Shown here in pieces: positions 46,203-54,655 of a DNA stretch of 64,000 nucleotides (position 1 is its first letter; the number at the start of each line of letters is the position of its first letter). Source of the DNA: Parabacteroides timonensis (lineage in GTDB: Bacteria > Bacteroidota > Bacteroidia > Bacteroidales > Tannerellaceae); contig NZ_LT669941.1 of the NCBI RefSeq assembly GCF_900128505.1, positions 1,548,048 through 1,612,047 of the forward strand. Direction: 5' to 3'. Made by a program: the position numbers and the translations under genes. Below the pieces are notes generated by a model. The model searched no databases. It saw only the letters and a program-made list of their open reading frames with translations, and was not told where the DNA came from.

Positions 46203-48635
46203 TTATTTCTCATATTTCATGATCGTGTATGAATAGGCAGGGAAAGTATATTTCACATCCCCGTTTATTTTCAAATCTTTTTTCACCGGAATAATCCGAC
46301 AAGGTTGTTCGGGCGTATTACGTTCTTTCAAATCACCGGACAGCGTAATGACTTCAACGTTATCCACACCTGTTAGTCCTTTTATCGTCATATCCGTATC
46401 GATAGCCTTACCGGTTATATTAACTACATGAACGACCAACGACTTCCCCTCTTCATCTTTTGTCGCTGTAACATCCAGATCACCTGTAACTTCACTATTG
46501 ACAAGTAAGGGTAGATGGTTTGCAGAAGCCATCTGTTGTGCATAATAAGGAGGCATTCCCCACACCTGGGTTGGGGTGAAAAAAACTTGCCCCTGGTCCC
46601 AACCATTATCATTCTGTAAATAAGGTTGTAAAGCATTGGCTGCACAAGAGGTAAATACAAAATCTCCATGCCGGCGCACGGCATTCTGCAAAGTTACATG
46701 TCCTAATGCCCGCTGCACATTATGCAAATTCCCGTTTTCTTCGAAAATGGCACATTTCATCTTCGTATCGGGATCCCATTTCAGGAACAATTGCTGCATC
46801 TTTTCCAACTCTTTTGCAACATTCACACCCGTAGTCAGGTCATCAGCCCAGGGATGGTAGTCCCAATAAGGAGATTTACCGTTGAGTGCCTTGAATACCA
46901 TTTCCATATTAGGAGAATCCGGTCGCCACCAGGCAGCATTAATAACATCGACAGAGGCATCTTTACTTTTAATTGCTTCATATAGTAAATTAAACCGATC
47001 TATATAATGCCTGTAACCGTCTGCGTCATCCGCATGGATCACTTCTTCATTACCGATCTCTATATATTTCACGGCATAAGTTTCCGGATGTCCATTTTCA
47101 GCCCGCTTCTTCCCCCACTTCGAAGAGACCGGCCCGTTCAGATATTCTACCATATCGGCAATATCTTCAGGCGTTTCCTCTATATTAACAGCAAAGGCAG
47201 CCTGAAAACCTGCGGCTTCACAGAATTTCAAAAACTCTTCTATACCGAAACCATTTGTAGAGTAAGGGTTCCAATGCCCTTTATAAGGAGGACGTTTGTC
47301 CGGGTCACCGATCATCTTTTTAAAACGATACTCGGGAGCATTCACCATTGTTCCACCATAACGCAGGAAGGTCAATCCCTGTTTCTGCATAGCCTGTCCT
47401 ATATCGCAACGGAAAGGTAACCCATGAAATTGTTTGTCCTCCGTATTCATCAACACCACCTGATCGATCCAGATCTTACCCGGACGATTTATATAAACAG
47501 CCAGGCGGGATTGAGGATCTGTGGTATTGGCTACCAAACTGAAAGGATATTTCTCCCACTGGTTTGAAATCTCACCAATCGTATGTGTTGCATATTCTCT
47601 GGTTCCGTCTGCATTTTGCAGAGCGATCGTTACGAGACCATCAAAAGCATTCCCTTTTATATAAAGTCTTCCCTGCAACTGCTGTCCTTTCGTCACGGAA
47701 ATCCCCCACCGGTTCAGGCTTTGGTTAGCGACTCCCGCTATCCCACTCTTTCCGTCCATCCGGATGACCTGCGAATACTTTCCGTTATAAGCGTCTTCAC
47801 CATCATGGATAAATACCGCTTTCGCATCTGCAGTCTGTATAGGATCCCAATGTAAACTAACCGCTTGACCAGTCTTCCCGGCATAAGATACACTTTCCTT
47901 TTTACCGTTCTTTTCTATATTCAGAGCACGAAATTCCGTATTTGAGTTCCAGGTTCTTAAAGCTACTTTGCCTCCTAGTACCGGAGTTTCCGTATCATTA
48001 TAAATAAATAAACTTTTCCCATTTAACAGAACTTCAATCTGTGAACCATTCATCTGCACCTTCAGTTTATTCCATGCCTGAGGAGAACAATCTACAAAAA
48101 CCTCCTTCAGAGACTGCCAGTTCTGACGATGTTTCCCGAATATCACTTTCTTACCATCGGCTGCCAGGCTTATTTCATATCCTTCAAAGTTATCGGCTCC
48201 ATTCCCCGGGTCATTTACCCGAACCAGTAAACCGGCATTATTAGCAGCACTCCCACTTAAACGCAGATCCACCTCAACCGAGCCATTATCCACATCCGTA
48301 CGTTCATAAACCAATTTGGCCCCGGGATAGGCTTCTATTTTCACTCCCCCGTTCTGAGGTTGCCAATAACCTTCATAGGCAGTGAAGTGATCGAACGTAA
48401 AACCCCTGACCGGTTCCTCGAAACTCTCCCCAAAGATCTTTTGATCATACAATCCTCCATAAATCTCATGATTTACATCCTCTATACAAGCTCCGTAAAG
48501 ATAAGGAGAGATCTTATTCTCCACCTTAGAAGCATTTATACTGATTGTAGCTTCTTGTGCAGAAAGACTCCAGGAGAAAAGAACGAATGCGCCTCCGCTC
48601 AGGATTACGTATTTTTTCAGTTTACTTACTTTCAT
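46203..48635 (-). CDS. GH51 alpha-L-arabinofuranosidase with inserted binding domains
   Basis: 810 aa from MKVSKLKKYV, which starts the signal peptide (ending SLSAQ). An upstream Met at 48689 is in frame but would place the start in the promoter. Order: short GH51 N-terminal strand (30-75, KISPYLYGACIEDVNHEIYGG), a concanavalin/DUF1080-like insertion (about 85-245), a CBM4/9-like sandwich (about 265-400), then the barrel. Acid/base Glu530 (IEIGNEE); nucleophile in IFEENG (Glu632 or Glu633). It cleaves alpha-L-arabinofuranosyl side chains, probably in the periplasm or at the surface. It leads the seven-gene operon behind the AraR-like operator. Confidence 0.92.
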   Translation of the reverse strand: MKVSKLKKYVILSGGAFVLFSWSLSAQEATISINASKVENKISPYLYGACIEDVNHEIYGGLYDQKIFGESFEEPVRGFTFDHFTAYEGYWQPQNGGVKIEAYPGAKLVYERTDVDNGSVEVDLRLSGSAANNAGLLVRVNDPGNGADNFEGYEISLAADGKKVIFGKHRQNWQSLKEVFVDCSPQAWNKLKVQMNGSQIEVLLNGKSLFIYNDTETPVLGGKVALRTWNSNTEFRALNIEKNGKKESVSYAGKTGQAVSLHWDPIQTADAKAVFIHDGEDAYNGKYSQVIRMDGKSGIAGVANQSLNRWGISVTKGQQLQGRLYIKGNAFDGLVTIALQNADGTREYATHTIGEISNQWEKYPFSLVANTTDPQSRLAVYINRPGKIWIDQVVLMNTEDKQFHGLPFRCDIGQAMQKQGLTFLRYGGTMVNAPEYRFKKMIGDPDKRPPYKGHWNPYSTNGFGIEEFLKFCEAAGFQAAFAVNIEETPEDIADMVEYLNGPVSSKWGKKRAENGHPETYAVKYIEIGNEEVIHADDADGYRHYIDRFNLLYEAIKSKDASVDVINAAWWRPDSPNMEMVFKALNGKSPYWDYHPWADDLTTGVNVAKELEKMQQLFLKWDPDTKMKCAIFEENGNLHNVQRALGHVTLQNAVRRHGDFVFTSCAANALQPYLQNDNGWDQGQVFFTPTQVWGMPPYYAQQMASANHLPLLVNSEVTGDLDVTATKDEEGKSLVVHVVNITGKAIDTDMTIKGLTGVDNVEVITLSGDLKERNTPEQPCRIIPVKKDLKINGDVKYTFPAYSYTIMKYEK

Positions 48636-48676
48636 GATACTATAAATTGTTTTTATGGCATTAGATTCATCGGCAG

Positions 48677-48684
48677 CAAATATA
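48677..48684 (-). promoter_or_regulatory. -7 box of the GH51 operon promoter
   Basis: Minus strand TATATTTG matches TAnnTTTG, 42 bp upstream of the chosen GH51 start. The operator half 48701-48717 starts 16 bp upstream and covers the -33 region, so binding should block transcription. Confidence 0.7.
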
Positions 48685-48700
48685 GGCATAAAACCAACAA

Positions 48701-48760
48701 CTGGTACGAACTAGTACGACTTTTTAGTTATGTTCTTAAACATAGACCAGATCGTACCAG
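48701..48760. promoter_or_regulatory. AraR-like composite operator between GH51 and the GntR regulator
   Basis: CTGGTACGAACTAGTAC (48701-48717) and AGACCAGATCGTACCAG (48744-48760) are opposed half-operators. Between them lies the palindrome TATGTT-CTTA-AACATA (48729-48744 region). The half-site core GGTACGAAC resembles the Bacillus AraR site core. The same composite occurs at 36176-36236 with half-site start distances of 44 there and 43 here. Confidence 0.82.
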
Positions 48761-48776
48761 TTCGATTCTTTAGAAG

Positions 48777-48784
48777 TATCTTTG
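48777..48784 (+). promoter_or_regulatory. -7 box of the GntR regulator promoter
   Basis: TATCTTTG matches TAnnTTTG, 20 bp before the start codon. The right operator half ends 16 bp upstream, mirroring the GH51 side, so the regulator probably represses itself. Confidence 0.7.
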
Positions 48785-48803
48785 CACATCAAAAATAACA
48801 ACG

Positions 48804-49784
48804 ATGAAAGTAAATGAATCAAAATACAAACTGGTAGTAAACCACGTTATAGACGGTATAAATAATGGAACCTATAAAAAAAGTGACTGGATCCCTTCAA
48901 TCAATGAATTCAGAAAGAATTATAATTTATCGAGAGATACAGTATTTGCAGGACTAAGCGAATTGAAATCAAAAGGTATCATCGATTCCAATCCGGGAGT
49001 AGGCTATTATGTAACCAGTACCCGCATATCACACCGGCACAATATATTTCTTCTCTTTAATGAGTTTAATGAATTCAAAGAAGACATATATAATTCATTC
49101 ATGGAGTCGATAGGAAAAACCGCAACCGTGGATATTTATTTTCATAATTATAACCGGAGAGTGTTCGAGACGCTTATCAATGAAGCTAACAATAAATATA
49201 CTACATATATCATCATGTCCGGAAAGTTCTCCGGTATCAATCCTTTACTACAAACTTTATCGGGTAATGTATTCTTATTAGACCATTTCCACTCGGAGTT
49301 AAAAGGGATATACTCGTCGGTATCGCAAAATTTTGAGAAAGACACCTATGAGGCATTAGTATACGGATTACCTTATATACAGAAATACCGGCATATTATC
49401 ATGGTTCAGAAAGAAGAGAAAGAACCGATCGAAAGATATAACGGGTTATGTGCATTCTGTAAGGACTATAATCAATTTACGCACGATTATATATGTACGG
49501 TAAAAGACCGGAAGTTAAATAACGGGGAAATTTACATGGTTGTAAATGACCGTGACCTGGTAGATCTGCTCAAGCAGGCCGAACAACAGAACTTCATACC
49601 CGGTAAGGACTTCGGAATTATCTCATACAATGATACCCCTTTAAAAGAAATACTGGCCGGAGGTATCACCACACTATCCACCGACTTCAAACTGATGGGA
49701 CAGACAATGGCTTCACTGATCACAAAGAAGACTATCGAAACCATTGAAAATCCTTGGAGATTAAATATAAGAAGTTCCCTTTAA
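48804..49784 (+). CDS. GntR-type repressor with LacI-like sugar-binding domain (AraR-like)
   Basis: 326 aa. Residues 1-70 are a GntR winged helix (YKLVVNHVIDGINNGTYKKS, WIPSINEFRKNYNLSRDTVF, LKSKGIIDSNPGVGYYV). Residues about 75-326 look like a LacI/periplasmic-binding effector domain (GKDFGIISYNDTPLKEILAGGITTLSTDF is the usual late motif). This two-domain arrangement is that of Bacillus AraR, which leaves DNA on binding L-arabinose. It is divergent from the GH51 operon, and a composite operator lies between them and again before SusC. Ligand L-arabinose is inferred from the operon content. Confidence 0.88.
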   Translation: MKVNESKYKLVVNHVIDGINNGTYKKSDWIPSINEFRKNYNLSRDTVFAGLSELKSKGIIDSNPGVGYYVTSTRISHRHNIFLLFNEFNEFKEDIYNSFMESIGKTATVDIYFHNYNRRVFETLINEANNKYTTYIIMSGKFSGINPLLQTLSGNVFLLDHFHSELKGIYSSVSQNFEKDTYEALVYGLPYIQKYRHIIMVQKEEKEPIERYNGLCAFCKDYNQFTHDYICTVKDRKLNNGEIYMVVNDRDLVDLLKQAEQQNFIPGKDFGIISYNDTPLKEILAGGITTLSTDFKLMGQTMASLITKKTIETIENPWRLNIRSSL

Positions 49785-49798
49785 TAACCGGGAAAAAT

Positions 49799-49836
49799 AA
49801 TAGCGCCCCGGCATAACCGAGGCGCTATTGTTTTAT
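49799..49836. terminator. Bidirectional terminator between the GntR gene and the right permease block
   Basis: AATAGCGCC (49799-49807) pairs with GGCGCTATT (49821-49829), followed by TGTTTTAT on the plus strand and by an A/T tract on the minus strand. It separates two convergent units. Confidence 0.85.
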
Positions 49837-49861
49837 CTAAAGACCAGAAACCTTTCGTTTT

Positions 49862-52195
49862 CTAATTATCCCTGATATTCTCTACCGGATTGGATACAGC
49901 TGCCTGATAGCTCTGTATAAATACCGTTACAAAAGAGATAGCCAGACAGAATACCCCCGCAGCAATATATATCCAGGGCGAAAGTTCAATACGATACGAA
50001 TAATCCGAGAGCCATCCATTCATAAAATACCAGATCAGTGGTATAGCAATGATAAATGCAATTGCCACATAGGTCAGAAAGGCTTTTACAAGCCGGAGAA
50101 GCACTTGTGCGTTTGTCGAACCGAACACTTTTCGAACCGCTATCTCAGAAGAACGTTGCTGGATAAAATAAGTGGACATGGCAAGTAACCCCAATAAAGA
50201 GATCAGGATAGCGATCACGGCGAAGATCATGACAATCGTTAAAGTTCTTTCCTGTGCAACAAACGAATACTCAATCTGTTCATCAAGAAACCTACCGGTA
50301 AACTCTAAACCTGTCAGCTTTTCAAAAACAGCAGCGACCTCCTTACGGGCAACATACGGATCCCCTTTCACTTCCACAAGAATATTACGGGGATGCAAAT
50401 CTTCTTTGTTGGTATAGAGCATCAGGACCGTCGGATGTTTCTTCATCAATATATTACTTACCTGAAAATCTTTAACGATACCCGCAACAGGAACTTCATT
50501 CCATCCCCTATACTTATATGATACAACGTCTTCCGGCAATTCCAGTACCCGCATGGTTTCTTCCGAAAGATAATACTTCACCGTTTCGGCAACATGATTT
50601 TCACGCAGAATATCAAACCCGAGCATATCCCAATATTCCTTATCGCCGCTAAATTCCTGGAAACTGATATTCTTTTCACCGAAGCGGCCGGTAAAGTTCA
50701 TCCCCATATTGAACGGGGTACCTTGTCCCAGACCTATCCGGCCCACACAGGCCAGTTGCTCCAACTCATTTGCCAGGGTGGAACAGGTCTGACGATTCGA
50801 CAAGGCCTCTCCACTTATATCTATCATATTCTCCGAATTATATCCCAAAGGAGCTTTAATCAAGTGTTTTACCTGTAGAAACATGGTTATCGAAGCTGCG
50901 ATCAGGCAGATAGTGATCATATTCTGAAAAATGATGAAGAATTTACTAAACACCATCTTCGTCTGTTTGCGGAAAGTTCCACGCACCACTTCGATCGGTT
51001 TCGCATTCGAGATAACGATAGCCGGGAGTAAACCTGCTATAAACCCGATTAAAGCGATCAGGATAATTACAATCATACCATTCAACGGGGTAATCATCTC
51101 GTTCAGATATATTTTCTTTTCCAACAGGTCGCTGGCATAAGGAACAAATAAGAAGGCCAGTAACATGCCGACACAAAAAGAAATAGCAGTCAGTAAGGTA
51201 GACTCTATGATCAGGCGGGAGAACAATTCTTTACGTGAAGAACCCAACAAACGCCGGGTGGCCATCTCTTTTGCCCTGAAACCGGTCTGCGCTACCGTCA
51301 GGTTAATATAATTAATAACGGCAAATATCAAGATAAGTAAGCCCACCGACAATAAGATAAGTACGAACTGTCTATCTCCCCTATCTATACGAGGCGAAGA
51401 ATTAAATTTCCAAAAATACAACTGTTTCAATGGAACGAACTCAACCTTTGTCGATAATTCTCTTTCGTAAATCCAAAAGAAAGTCTTCAACCAATCGCGG
51501 ACATCGTCCGACCGGGAAGTAATATCAGCCCCTTCACGTTCCATCACAAAAACGTTTACAGACTTCGCACTGTTGTAGTCATCAAACATATTACCTCCTA
51601 CAGCTCTGATATTATCGACCCTGCATAGGATATCTTCGTCCGGGATGACGGAATGCCGGATATCTTTCATAACTCCGTTGACAATCAGTGTCAGCCCATC
51701 ATTGACACGGATCGTTTTTCCCATCGGGTCTTCAGTCCCAAAAACCTTATTCGCAAACGACTCGGAGATCACGGCATAGTTCTTTGCTGCCAATACATTC
51801 TCTTTATTCCCCCTTACCAACGGGAAACTGAAAAAGTCGAAAAAAGTAGTATCGGCCAGCATCAGGTTTGCTATAAACTTCTGATCTCCGCTTTGGACCG
51901 GCATATCACCGAAAACCCGGGTCAGTACATGGCAACTCTTTTCAATCTCCGGATAATGTTCTTCCAGCCGGTATCCTATCTGAAAGGCCGATCCGGTGGA
52001 TTCACCATCACTTAACGCATAAATACGGTCACCATTTTCATGGTACCGGTCGGAAGACAGCTCCCCCACTACATAGGTAGCAATCAGGATCACAAACATC
52101 AGTGAAACGGACAGACCGAACAGGTCGATGGCTGTATAAGCCTTGTTTCGTCCCAGAAAATTAAAGAAGGACTTAAAGTTCAATAAATTGTTCAT
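49862..52195 (-). CDS. MacB/FtsX-type ABC transporter permease (type B)
   Basis: 777 aa, start MNNLLNFKSFFNFLGRNKAY. Type B differs from type A by this N-terminus, IDLFGLSVSLMFVILIATYV in helix 1, NYINLTVAQTGFRAKEMATRRLLGSSRKELFSRL in the first FtsX domain, PIEVVRGTFRKQTKMVFSKFF before helix 5, and MSTYFIQQRSSEIAVRKVFGSTNAQVLLRLVKAF in the C-terminal FtsX domain, ending NPVENIRDN. Eight helices. Last gene of the right block. A 15-bp terminator-like hairpin precedes it, so expression may be reduced or come from an unseen promoter. Confidence 0.88.
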   Translation of the reverse strand: MNNLLNFKSFFNFLGRNKAYTAIDLFGLSVSLMFVILIATYVVGELSSDRYHENGDRIYALSDGESTGSAFQIGYRLEEHYPEIEKSCHVLTRVFGDMPVQSGDQKFIANLMLADTTFFDFFSFPLVRGNKENVLAAKNYAVISESFANKVFGTEDPMGKTIRVNDGLTLIVNGVMKDIRHSVIPDEDILCRVDNIRAVGGNMFDDYNSAKSVNVFVMEREGADITSRSDDVRDWLKTFFWIYERELSTKVEFVPLKQLYFWKFNSSPRIDRGDRQFVLILLSVGLLILIFAVINYINLTVAQTGFRAKEMATRRLLGSSRKELFSRLIIESTLLTAISFCVGMLLAFLFVPYASDLLEKKIYLNEMITPLNGMIVIILIALIGFIAGLLPAIVISNAKPIEVVRGTFRKQTKMVFSKFFIIFQNMITICLIAASITMFLQVKHLIKAPLGYNSENMIDISGEALSNRQTCSTLANELEQLACVGRIGLGQGTPFNMGMNFTGRFGEKNISFQEFSGDKEYWDMLGFDILRENHVAETVKYYLSEETMRVLELPEDVVSYKYRGWNEVPVAGIVKDFQVSNILMKKHPTVLMLYTNKEDLHPRNILVEVKGDPYVARKEVAAVFEKLTGLEFTGRFLDEQIEYSFVAQERTLTIVMIFAVIAILISLLGLLAMSTYFIQQRSSEIAVRKVFGSTNAQVLLRLVKAFLTYVAIAFIIAIPLIWYFMNGWLSDYSYRIELSPWIYIAAGVFCLAISFVTVFIQSYQAAVSNPVENIRDN

Positions 52196-52258
52196 TGTGG
52201 TGTTTACTCTATTTATTTCTACTAATTCATTAGGTCTAATATATGAAATGTTTTGGTT

Positions 52259-52293
52259 AAAAGATAATTAGGCCAAAAGCCTAATTATCTTTT
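52259..52293 (-). terminator. Strong hairpin overlapping the stop codon of the 52281 permease
   Basis: AAAAGATAATTAGGC (52259-52273) and GCCTAATTATCTTTT (52279-52293) form a perfect 15-bp stem with a 5-base loop. On the minus strand the second arm ends in a short T run (CTTTTAACC). It includes the last codons of the upstream permease gene. It is an intrinsic terminator or a processing site that lowers expression of the last gene. Confidence 0.65.
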
Positions 52294-54638
52294 ATGTTTT
52301 CTACCGGATTGGATATGGCAGCCTGGTAACTCTGTACAAACACTGTAACAAAAGAGATGATCAGACAGAACAAGCCGGCAACGACATATATCCAGGGAGA
52401 AAGTTCAATACGATACGAATAATCGGTCAGCCATCCGTTCATAAAATGCCAGATCAGCGGTATAGCGATGATAAAGGCAACCGCCACATAGGTCAGGAAA
52501 GCTTTCACTAACCGGATCAGTACCTGTGCATTGGTCGAACCGAATACCTTACGCACTGCTATTTCGGATGAACGTTGCTGGATAAAGTAAGTAGACATTG
52601 CCAACAACCCCAACAACGAGATCAAGATCGCGATACCGGCAAAGATCATAACGATCGATAAGGTTCTTTTCTGAACGGTAAACGATTCTTCTACCTGCTC
52701 ATCCATAAACTTACCGGTAAAGTCCATCCCAGTCACCTGTTTGAAAATGTCTGCTACTTCCCGGCGGGCAACGTAAGGGTCACCATTTACTTCTACGAGG
52801 ATATTCCAAGGCTTATCGTCGAGGTTTTTCGGGTTATCTTTCAGGATGATGATCATCGGGCTGTTCTTTTGCAGGATATTACGCAACTGGAAGTCACGTA
52901 CGATACCAGCCAGCGGATGGGTTCCCCAGTTGGTAAGATCAATGGTGGTGGCATCGTCAGGCAATTCCAAAGCACGCATAGAGCTTTCGGAGAGGAAATA
53001 CCGTTCGGAATTAGCCACATGATTGTCACGCAGAAATTCGAAGCCAAGGATATCGGCAAACGTTTTCTCGCAACGGATCATTTGGAAACTGATCGTCTTA
53101 CCGTTCGGGTAACGGGAGGTGTAATTCATCCCCATATTGAAAGGCGTACCTAATCCGGCACCGACCCGGTTGACGCTGGCTAATTGTTCCAACTCGTTCA
53201 TAAGCGTGAAACAGGTCTGTTCATCAGGCAGCTCCATACCGTTTATGTCGATAATATTAGTCGTATTGTAACCCAGAGGTGCCTTAATCATATATTTCAC
53301 CTGCAAAAACATGGTAAGAGAGGCGGCAATCAGACAAATGGTAATAGTGTTCTGGAAAACAATAAAGAACTTACTGAATACCATCTTCGTCTGCTTACGG
53401 AACGTGCCGCGTACTACCTCGATAGGCTTTGCATTGGAGATCACAATGGCCGGCAGCAACCCGGAGATAAAACCGGTGAAGGCGATCAGAAGTATCATAA
53501 TTATACTGTTCAATGGCGTGAACATGCCCGGTAGATCGATCTTTCTTTCCAACAGATTACCTGCATAGGGGGAAAATACGAAGGCTAATAGCAGGCCGAA
53601 CAGGAAAGAAACAGCCGTCATCAACGTCGATTCCATGATCAGACGCGAGAAGAGTTCCTTACGCGACGAGCCCAGCAGGCGACGGGTAGCCATCTCCTTG
53701 GCACGGAAACCGGTTTGTGCCACTGTAAGATTCACATAGTTGATGATGGCGAAGATCAGTATGAGCAGGCCTATGGACATCAGGATCATAACAAACTGCC
53801 AGTTACCACGTTCGATGGTGTAAATACCCCAGGGGCTGTTTTGTTCCCAGAAATAAAGTTTCTTCAGGGGTACAAAGTAGACACCTTTCGATTTATCCTG
53901 TTCGAATGACCGGAGGAAAGTTGCAAAATATTCGCGGATATCGGCCGAGCGGGCAGTAAGGTCAGCTCCTTCACGTTGCATCACGAAAACGTTGGTAGCA
54001 CCGTAACTGTTATAGTTGCCGAACATGCCTTCCTCTCCTGTCAGAAGATGGATATTTTCAACCCGGAAAAGGATATCCTCGTATGGAATAACGGAATTGC
54101 TGATATCCTTCATAATCCCGTCGACCGTCAGCGATAGCCTATCGTTGATACGAATCATTTTACCCATCGGATCTTCATCCGCAAAATAACGATTAGCAAA
54201 AGACTGGGAGATCACGGCTGAGTTTCTGGCTGCCAACACGGTATTCTTATCTCCTCTAACCAGTGGAAAACTGAAAAAGTCGAAAAAGGTAGAATCAGCA
54301 AGCATCAAATTGGCAGTCAGGTTCATATCGCCTTTCTGAAGCGGTGTCTTGTCAAAGATGCGTGTCATAACATGGCATACTTTTTCAATCTCCGGATAAC
54401 GTTCTTCCAGGCGGTAACCTATCTGATAAGCAGAACCCATATAATTACCATCAGTCAGCACATAGGTACGGTCAACGTTTTCATGATAGCGGTCGGTCGA
54501 TAACTCGCCAATCACATAAGTAGCGATCAGGATAACGAACATTAATGATACTGACAGACCGAACAAGTCAATCATGGTGTATCCTTTATTCCGCCCCAGA
54601 AACTTAAAGAAGGATTTCAAATTTAACAGATTATTCAT
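52281..54638 (-). CDS. MacB/FtsX-type ABC transporter permease (type B)
   Basis: 785 aa. It is a close paralogue of the 49862 gene over its whole length (for example NYVNLTVAQTGFRAKEMATRRLLGSSRKELFSRL, PIEVVRGTFRKQTKMVFSKFF, RSSEIAVRKVFGSTNAQVLIRLVKAFLTYVAVAF, ending NPVENIKDN). The second periplasmic domain (about 480-640) differs more. First helix about 22-42. Recent tandem duplication of the type B gene is likely. It follows the type A gene 54656 by 17 bp in the same unit. Confidence 0.88.
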   Translation of the reverse strand: MNNLLNLKSFFKFLGRNKGYTMIDLFGLSVSLMFVILIATYVIGELSTDRYHENVDRTYVLTDGNYMGSAYQIGYRLEERYPEIEKVCHVMTRIFDKTPLQKGDMNLTANLMLADSTFFDFFSFPLVRGDKNTVLAARNSAVISQSFANRYFADEDPMGKMIRINDRLSLTVDGIMKDISNSVIPYEDILFRVENIHLLTGEEGMFGNYNSYGATNVFVMQREGADLTARSADIREYFATFLRSFEQDKSKGVYFVPLKKLYFWEQNSPWGIYTIERGNWQFVMILMSIGLLILIFAIINYVNLTVAQTGFRAKEMATRRLLGSSRKELFSRLIMESTLMTAVSFLFGLLLAFVFSPYAGNLLERKIDLPGMFTPLNSIIMILLIAFTGFISGLLPAIVISNAKPIEVVRGTFRKQTKMVFSKFFIVFQNTITICLIAASLTMFLQVKYMIKAPLGYNTTNIIDINGMELPDEQTCFTLMNELEQLASVNRVGAGLGTPFNMGMNYTSRYPNGKTISFQMIRCEKTFADILGFEFLRDNHVANSERYFLSESSMRALELPDDATTIDLTNWGTHPLAGIVRDFQLRNILQKNSPMIIILKDNPKNLDDKPWNILVEVNGDPYVARREVADIFKQVTGMDFTGKFMDEQVEESFTVQKRTLSIVMIFAGIAILISLLGLLAMSTYFIQQRSSEIAVRKVFGSTNAQVLIRLVKAFLTYVAVAFIIAIPLIWHFMNGWLTDYSYRIELSPWIYVVAGLFCLIISFVTVFVQSYQAAISNPVENIKDN

Positions 54639-54655
54639 AATATATTATTGTTTAA

